64,000 nt of DNA from Penicillus capitatus. Taxonomy: Eukaryota > Chlorophyta. Below the pieces are notes generated by a model that did not search any database, had not been told where the DNA came from, and saw only the letters and a list, made by a program, of their open reading frames with translations. Both the position numbers and the translations under genes were made by a program. Positions 58,003 through 64,000 of the stretch are shown one piece after another (positions within the stretch are counted from its first letter, which is position 1; each line of letters begins with the position of its first letter). The stretch spans positions 774,292-838,291 of the forward strand of contig OZ287707.1 of NCBI GenBank assembly GCA_965649825.1. The letters are read 5' to 3'.

Positions 58003-58638
58003 TCAGCATGCTCGAACCATATCTGGAAGCGTCGGTAGAAATTCCATGACGACGTCCTCTTCTTCTTCATAAAACAGATATGGATGGTGCCTGTAGTCAC
58101 GAGACGACATAGAACACGATGATGCACTGGAGCTGCAAGATCTGCAGCCTAATGGACTCGATGGACAGTTCTGTTCCTCTATGAGCGATCGATAGCAGTC
58201 AGCTTCCAAGGCCTCTAAAGAAGGAAAGGCAATGGATGGTATATCTTCATGTCGAATATCGACGCTTGGGCAGGAGAGGGCGGCGGGGTTTAGGGAATCT
58301 GTTGAGTTCAGAAGATAGTTTGCGTTCCACAAGGGGCATTCCGATCTCGCCGCCTCACCGACTTGGCTGCTGTGCTGTGACGAGCAGTACTCCTTGCGAA
58401 CCTCTGCTTCAATTCTTTGACCGATCCGCTTGAGTCTCTTATCGAAGGGGGATTTTGGACGAAGAGCACAGGGGCGCTCGTTCTGAATATCTTGGGGGAA
58501 TCGAGGGGGTCGTTTAGGCACGGAACGTTTTTTCAACGATGGCCTTTCTGCTACCATCGGCACATCGTCGTCTTCAAATTCGCAAACCACTTTTCGCCTT
58601 CCAAAGCAGTTTGAAAACAGTCGAGTGATTCTTCCCAT
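58003..58638 (-). CDS. Small protein of unknown function
   Basis: One uninterrupted frame of about 211 residues. It starts MGRITRLFSNCFGRRKVVCE, with Gly2 and a nearby Cys that could allow N-myristoylation or palmitoylation. A basic Pro-rich section follows (SLKKRSVPKRPPRFPQDIQN), then a helix (FDKRLKRIGQRIEAEVRKEY). The C-terminus is Ser/Cys-rich and acidic (RSCSSSASSCSMSSRDYRHH, then EEEEDVVMEFLPTLPDM). I recognise no family. It is intronless, unlike most genes here. It is divergent from the TDRD3/RMI1-like gene. Confidence 0.5.
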   Translation of the reverse strand: MGRITRLFSNCFGRRKVVCEFEDDDVPMVAERPSLKKRSVPKRPPRFPQDIQNERPCALRPKSPFDKRLKRIGQRIEAEVRKEYCSSQHSSQVGEAARSECPLWNANYLLNSTDSLNPAALSCPSVDIRHEDIPSIAFPSLEALEADCYRSLIEEQNCPSSPLGCRSCSSSASSCSMSSRDYRHHPYLFYEEEEDVVMEFLPTLPDMVRAC

Positions 58639-58824
58639 TCCGTACACACCAGAAAGAAGCTTTTACAACACTGAAACACGACAACAAGCGCGTTTCGGCC
58701 GCAGTCGTAGGCAATCTTACCCGACAGATGTTCAACTCGGGCGAACTCAGACCAAAGACGTAATTCGGCTAACCGTCTGCCGCGTCCCGTGCTATCGGCA
58801 TCCAGACCACAATCGTGCATCATT

Positions 58825-60169
58825 ATGTCCGCGGAGCAGCTCCAACATCTACAACAGTGTGGGTGGAGATGTCGACCGACCGTTCGTCCATAATGACGCA
58901 TGCCGCTGGCGGACGATCGAAAGTGTTTTAGTTTTGGGAGGAGTTATGTGAAGGAGAGGCTCTGACGACAACCGCCATTCAGGAAAAACTCCTTTCAGCC
59001 GATTTGCGTGAGGTCGAGCATCGCTGACAAATTTCTTCTCGGAACCGTCGATCCTTCGAAGATTGGCATAGGCTCTCTGTCCGATGTATTGGCCAAAGGA
59101 CGCGAATTTGCCATTCGCGAAAACTTTGTCCTTCAGCTCGTTTCCGCGAGAAACGTTGCGCAATCCGAGCAGCGAGATGCAAATGACGAAACGCCTTACA
59201 AGAGAAGGACGATGTTGTTAGTCTTGACGGACGGGAGAGCACGCATTCGCTGCTTGGATGCCAAAGATGTGGTATCGCTGTCCTCTCAGATACCACCGGG
59301 AACCAAGATGCTCCTCAAAGGAGGGATGGTCAGGAAAGGTGTCGTTCTATTGGAAGCCGGATGTCTGGAGGTCGGTCGGTCTCTGTGCACGGGCACACTT
59401 TTGAAGGTCATGTCACGAACAGGTTCTTGGTGGACGCGTGGATTCGTTGGCGGAGGAGTGGGAGTTTCAACAAAGATACGGTAAGCTTCGGCCCAAGGCA
59501 GACGAGGAAGACGAAGCGCCGTCATTTGAACATTTTGATCCGAAAAAACCGCGAACGACGGTTGGGATTGGATCCTTCAGTACCTTCGATATCCTCAACA
59601 AGAATCTAGAGGTCCACTAGGCGAATGCTCTCGATCAAGATATTAGGGAGATGTTTAGGGAATGGCAGCCGATCGCGAAAGACCTCCATCGTCGTCGACA
59701 CAACGGACGATGGCACCTTCATCGGGCGCACGCATTTTTCAAAATCGCCAACAGATCAGAGCGAAGCTTCTGGACGAAATGCCGGATCTCCCTTCCTCCT
59801 CAAATGTATATCCGCCCATCGTCTTGTACATTGGACATGTTCATTTTTCAGATGCCTCGAGGGAGAGGACGCGGAAGGGGGAGAGGACGTGCTCGAGATG
59901 CCTCCCAATTTCAGTCCATGCAGCAGACGCTCACACTCGAAGAATACGAAGCAACGCAACAGCCTTCACACAATACAGCTCGTGATGCAGATTTGGCTAA
60001 AGAGTTGGATCGACAGTTGAATACAGAAGAGTCGCACACTGCCGAGAAAGATCTGATGGCATCGATGTTCTCCTACGCACCCAAAAAAGAACAACCCACG
60101 ACGCAGTCGCATCGTTCGGGTCGAGGACGAGGCCGCGGTAGGCGCGGTCGAGGACGCGGCAGAAGATGA
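58825..60169 (+). CDS. TDRD3-like: TDRD3/RMI1-type OB-fold protein with C-terminal RGG box
   Basis: The exons join as MSAEQLQHLQQCGWRCRPTF, WEELCEGEALTTTAIQEKLL, SADLRE-IGIGSLSDVLAKG, ENFVLQLVSARNVAQSEQ, LLVLTDGRARIRCLDAKDVV, PPGTKMLLKGGMVRKGVVLL, EAGCLE-VLGGRVDSLAEEWE. This is the DUF1767/OB-fold of TDRD3 and RMI1, which bind topoisomerase III. After a linker (RQQIRAKLLDEMPDLPSSSN) comes MPRGRGRGRGRGRARD, and the last residues are again RG repeats (SGRGRGRGRRGRGRGRR). No Tudor domain is visible, unlike animal TDRD3. TOP3-TDRD3 acts on R-loops and mRNA. Stop TGA about 60169, 32 bp from the convergent L4 stop. Confidence 0.75.
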
Positions 60170-60201
60170 TCCTTAAAAAGTGTGACCGATCTAGCAAAAT
60201 C

Positions 60202-61074
60202 TCACTCTTCTTTTTCCGGGCCATAGAATCCCTGAATGTATTCCAGTGCGCCCTTTTCGATGACGATTTTATCCGCCCTCAAGATGTCGTAGACATTCAG
60301 GTGTTCTGTGCTGTTAATCACCAGTTTCTCGATATTTCGACCGGCAAGATACAGGTCTCTGTTTTTGTTATCTGTGATCAGAAGACAGTGTTGCGTTCGG
60401 GAGACACCCCATCGTTCCAGAGCCGCCACGACTGATTTGGTCTTGATGTCTGAGAACTTCCCCTCAAGACTTTCTGTAATGATAACATCTTCTGCGGCAC
60501 TTTGCAGAGCTGTTGCCAGGGCCAACCGTCGCTCCTTTTTGTTCATCTTGATACTCCAATCCCGCGGCTAAAGAGTAAAAAAGTGAGATGGTGTGTCCAG
60601 TAGATCGATGGGCACCTTTGGGCCGAAGATCACACCACCGCCGACAATGAGTGGTGAACGATTTGATCCTCGACGTGCTCTGCCTCCTCCTTTTTGTGCG
60701 TAAGGTTTCCTTCCGCCCCCGCGGACCTCGCCTCGTGTCTTTGTACTGGCATTGCCCTGTGAGGGATCATCAATGCTTGAGTCTTTTCCTGAATTGTTTA
60801 CCTTTCGCATATCGCGTCGCACTTTGACGACATAGCGATGCACCAGTCCCTTGGCCGTTTCCGGATCGGCGACTTTGAGGGAAAGGGAATCGTTTCCGAC
60901 GACTTCCCCTTCAAAACCCTTGATTTCCAACGGAACTGGCGGCGCAACGATCGACATTCGTATGCAGGGGGTCAACGTGCGCCCAACCGTGCGAGAAGAG
61001 GGGAGAGGCGACACCAAAGGGACGCCATAGATCGGCTTCGGCGTCGCCAACTGGGTTCCGATTAACTGACGCAT
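60202..61074 (-). CDS. rpl4: Plastid 50S ribosomal protein L4
   Basis: Bacterial-type L4 with a transit peptide-like start ([20 protein letters not shown], then many S/T/P and R before [20 protein letters not shown]). The rRNA-binding core is visible: [60 protein letters not shown]. The C-terminus is [20 protein letters not shown] with [20 protein letters not shown]. Wording is cyanobacterial, so plastid rather than mitochondrial. Red-lineage plastids usually keep rpl4 in the plastid, whereas green ones moved it to the nucleus. Two introns: 60757-60801 (45 nt, in frame with no stop) and about 60568-60615. Confidence 0.92.
60757..60801 (-). other. 45-nt in-frame stop-free intron in L4
   Basis: MRK|gtaaac...cctcacag|GGC. 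Because it is a multiple of three without a stop, retention would insert 15 residues into the protein. The family alignment ([19 protein letters not shown]) shows it should be removed. Confidence 0.7.
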
Positions 61075-61262
61075 TGCAAAAAGAAAATGAAAGGACGTTT
61101 AGATTGAAAGCTCTTCTGTCATTCCACTCACCAAAGCGACATTTCCAGAATCAAAGGCAGATACTCGTAAACCCGTGCATACAACACTCCATAAACATCC
61201 GCTTGATTGTGAGAAGGTAAGGATGGCCCGGTGTGGATAAGGTATCCCCGGGGTAATGGGAA

Positions 61263-62421
61263 TTACAAAGCGCGTTCGATGATCATTGTGACACTTGCGT
61301 TTTCTTCAAGTGCACTACCTATAGCGTTTTTGAACTTTCTCCATGGCTGGCCATCGGCACCGAACACAACCTAAGGCATCATTCACCACTGCATAGATAG
61401 AACGCGAAGCACGACGATGTGTTTCTCTGGCAGATTCATGCCAAGCAAAGCGGCGGTTGGGTAGACAAAATTGGTACAGGTCAGAGCTCGTACGACATCG
61501 CCTAGAACACATTCTCCCATCGTGTTCGTTTTGAGTGGCCACAAGCGAGGCAACCTTTCATCGGAGCATTCATATCAGGTGCATCATCGCTCAGTTGTGA
61601 GATCTACAGGCCGTGACTGAGTAAAAGGTTGAGTGGTCGCGATTTTGGGTAGACTCTTTGTCGTTGTTCTGCTGAACTGCCTGGAAGAATCTCCTGAACA
61701 ACAATGCAGTTCTGTTCCCTGTTCTCTGAAAATGCGATGCCTAATGGGCGAGACAACGAAAAGACGAATAGCTTGGATGGAAATCTTAAGATCTTCGAAA
61801 AAAGGTACGTCCTGCAGCCGAATCATCTATCAGAAAGCTCTTCCCTGAAAAAATATGATCAAACCGAGGTTCCAATTTCTGTACAGGCCCGACATCAATT
61901 CGAATGCGTTCGCCTCTTTCGTCAGAAGCGACGGGCCATGGCGTGAATCCGATAGCTTTGAAAACAAGTTCTCCCTACGGAAGAGTGAGCTAAGTGAGTG
62001 ATGGGACAGCATGCGACCTTGGCATCGCGTTCTGGTCGCTGACCCTCATCTCCTTGAAACACGACGCCTGTGACCGGATCCTCAAAGATCTCATCATTCG
62101 CCAGCAGAGATTTGGGAATAGGCCGAAGGAGATAGGCCACCCAGATGGCCGCAACGCAGAGTGGGATTCCAATGACGACGAGAGATGTCTGATCAGCTGT
62201 GGTCTGGCATTCCTCGAGCATCACGCAAACGTCACATCACAGCACGACTCTTGAATAAGGACTTCGGTGAAACAGACAGGAGGGATAGCGGTGATATCGA
62301 AAAAGCATCTGAACTCGTTATGACGTCGGAGACGGCGCTCCATCATCCGATGTGGTATAGATCGGTTTGTATGCGCCGTCGGCGTGATCGCCTTCGTGCA
62401 CAAGGAGAGACTGCCTGCCAT
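61263..62421 (-). CDS. Membrane-anchored PDZ-domain protein
   Basis: One membrane segment (TSLVVIGIPLCVAAIWVAYL) is followed by RPIPKSLLANDEIFEDPVTG, then ELVFKAIGFTPWPVASDERG. A PDZ-like domain follows: NCIVVQEILPGSSAEQ, GDVVRALTCTNFVYPTAALL, VVFGADGQPWRKFKNAIGSA, SVTMIIERAL, ending at TAA 61263-61265. The phrase 'GDVVRA...AIGS...VTMIIER' is the pattern of PDZ proteins of plastids and algae. Introns are short; sense TGATGTGAC copies lie at 62231 and 62445. The N-terminus is unresolved: two overlapping frames (RRLRRHNEFRCFFDIT and VHEGDHADGAYKPIYTTSDD) compete. Confidence 0.6.
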
Positions 62422-62682
62422 ACCTCCCTGACGAATTCACGTCTGTCACATCAGCCGTTTCACTCGGCGCTCCACAGCGCCTTTCTTATCCGACGTCTTC
62501 TATAGATCAGGAGAATTTGGCGCATTTCCGTTCAGGCGACGTGTCTTTGCACAGAAACCAAGCATCCCGAGCCGAGCACTATGACTTTTCATCCATCCAC
62601 TACCAGTCAAGATCTCCATAGCCGTTTACTAAGTCAGACGAGGCATGTCATCTTTGCGTTCGAGTTAGAGAGCGACGAACAG

Positions 62683-64000
62683 TTAAAGAGATAACCGGGA
62701 TGAAGATGTTTCTGTCTTTTTGTGAATGAGCAAGACGTCACATCGCAATCGAACATGTGGCTTTTCGCCAGAAGTTGGTGGTATCATATCGAAGTACGGC
62801 AGGGCAACGAGATCTTTCTGTTTATCTGCCAGAATGAGTCTCGCATGCGACAGTGCCGTGAGTAATCGAGCCACAGCACGGGCACCAGCAGCCGTGCAAT
62901 CCAGTCGATGACTGAACTGGATCTGCGCCGCCATCGCCGTTCCAACGCTCTTGGCGTCATTCGTGTTATTGAGTCGAAAGACAATCTTGTCTGCATCCAG
63001 CAAAGCAACACGTTTGGATACGTCCTGCATGAGACGGAGCCACGTCACCACCTGACACTCACCGTTGCGACTTTCGCGCGGAGAATGGATACACTGAATG
63101 CCCAGATCATAACCAGCGATTTCGCGCACACAGGCACGGGATATTGCAATGGATTTGAAGTTCTGGTTATGTGCTGCCAGTCCTGTCGAAAAAACCTGCA
63201 CTCCAGCGCATGTTCGCAGAAATGTAACAAAGGTTGCAGCCGATTTTCTGGGATCTGTCTCGGCAGCGACTTTCACAATGGGCAGGCGGACATCCAGCGT
63301 TTCAGAAAATGCTTCTTCGAGAGGCGGAAGATCTGCAACAGGAAGGTGGAATCGCGGAGGTCGGACAGCAAAGATAGATTTTGAGTCAGTCACCTCCTCA
63401 TCCATCTGCCTCTCCACGAGAGTGAGACACGTGGCATGATGGACCTTCGAATCTTCAAGTCCATCAATCTTAGTGACAGAGGGATAGCAGTCAACGTCGT
63501 GCCGATGACTCATACAATAACGTCGTGTCCAGATAGATGCGATAACACATCGCGCCAGAGCACTCGTTCCCATTGCTAGCACATCCACTCGTCCTTGTTT
63601 GGAGAGCGCTGCTTTCATGGACTTGGCCAACTTACGCATGTCTGTGTCACGCCGGACACGTAGCCTTTCTACGGACCAAGAGGAATCGTTCAATGGAGAC
63701 GATCGTTTCAGCGTGAAGAAGACTTGATTCGAAGAATTGCGATCGATCCTGATCGGCAACGAAATCGGATAGAGATGTGATTGCGAATCGCCTTACCAGA
63801 AACAATGATTGGCTTGGAAATGGATATCATCTGCCTCTTGCATCCTCGCTTTATAACGTGCAATCGAGACGCCCTTGATAAATCGAGACAAAGATTCGTC
63901 GCCTGAAGCGATCGTGTCACAGACGCCATGCTTCTGAAGATGTAGGAAGATCGCCGTCGCTAGTGAACGGTAATCCGTCTTGTTGCTGACACGGAACTCT
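62683..64000 (-). CDS. Multi-SpoVS-domain (Alba-like) protein, 5' end outside window
   Basis: At least three copies of the stage V sporulation protein S fold. They read FRVSNKTDYRSLATAIFLHL with SLSRFIKGVSIARYKARM; then VRRDTDMRKLAKSMKAALSK with VDVLAMGTSALARCVIASIW; then FRLNNTNDAKSVGTAMAAQI with CTAAGARAVARLLTALSHAR. A separate segment between copies two and three (FSTGLAAHNQNFKSIAISRA) looks like a degenerate fourth copy. SpoVS is a small bacterial nucleic-acid-binding-like protein related in fold to Alba. Fused repeats like this occur in some algal lineages, with unknown role. One intron lies at about 63733-63795. Stop TAA at 62683-62685. The gene is cut by the window end. Confidence 0.72.

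Noticed and set aside
1-64000. tRNA, rRNA or CRISPR-like arrays
   Set aside because: I looked for T-arm GGTTCGA-type sequences and for regularly spaced repeats in the gaps and found none; the recurring 9-mer is not regularly spaced.

Overview
This is nuclear DNA of a compact eukaryotic genome. Genes are split by many tiny introns (mostly about 35-65 nt), they lie on both strands, and several neighbouring starts or stops are only 10-60 bp apart. The organism carries a plastid: a plastid-type LepA, a plastid-type ribosomal protein L4, plastid terminal oxidase (PTOX), a CRM-domain protein and a deacetylase closest to plant HDA14 are all nuclear-encoded. It also makes or recently made a flagellum, as CCDC77 and the dynein regulatory complex subunit DRC5/TCTE1 are present. 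CRM domains, a nuclear L4 and an HDA14-type deacetylase point to the green lineage. Moderate GC together with dense 45-55 nt introns resembles what is known of the low-GC 'big outlier chromosome' of Mamiellophyceae (Micromonas, Ostreococcus, Bathycoccus). That placement is inference. All exon joins were made by eye from reading frames and family conservation.

Layout, 1-31 kb: fragment of an unrecognised gene; a large NACHT-HEAT STAND protein (-); CGFS glutaredoxin (-) divergent from LepA (+); DBP5 helicase (-); Pol III subunit RPC6 (-) head-to-head with syntaxin-18 (+); UPF0548 protein (-); HisA (+); REEP/Yop1 (-) divergent from an OSCA/TMEM63-like channel (+); an algal polycystin-like surface protein (+); diacylglycerol kinase (-); CCDC77 (-) head-to-head with V-ATPase subunit D (+); a short-chain dehydrogenase (-); PTOX (-) divergent from RtcB RNA ligase (+).

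Layout, 31-64 kb: two-HMG-box protein (-); KXD1-like protein (+); an unresolved stretch; a tandem pair of related coiled-coil genes (+,+); AP-1/2 beta adaptin (+); PP1 phosphatase (-); an unrecognised multi-exon gene (-); DRC5 (+); CRM protein (-) divergent from the HDA14-like deacetylase (+); DeSI peptidase (-); RING-H2 ligase (+); two long coiled-coil proteins head-to-head; a small basic/acidic protein (-); TDRD3/RMI1-like OB protein (+) tail-to-tail with plastid L4 (-); a membrane PDZ protein (-); and a multi-SpoVS-domain protein (-) running off the right end.

The genes are housekeeping, trafficking, plastid and cilium genes, not one pathway. The strongest unexplained signal is in the non-coding DNA. 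A 9-mer, TGATGTGAC/GTCACATCA, occurs at least 24 times (about 0.5 expected), mostly in introns and short divergent intergenic gaps, and in both orientations relative to transcription. The introns also include several with GC-AG ends.
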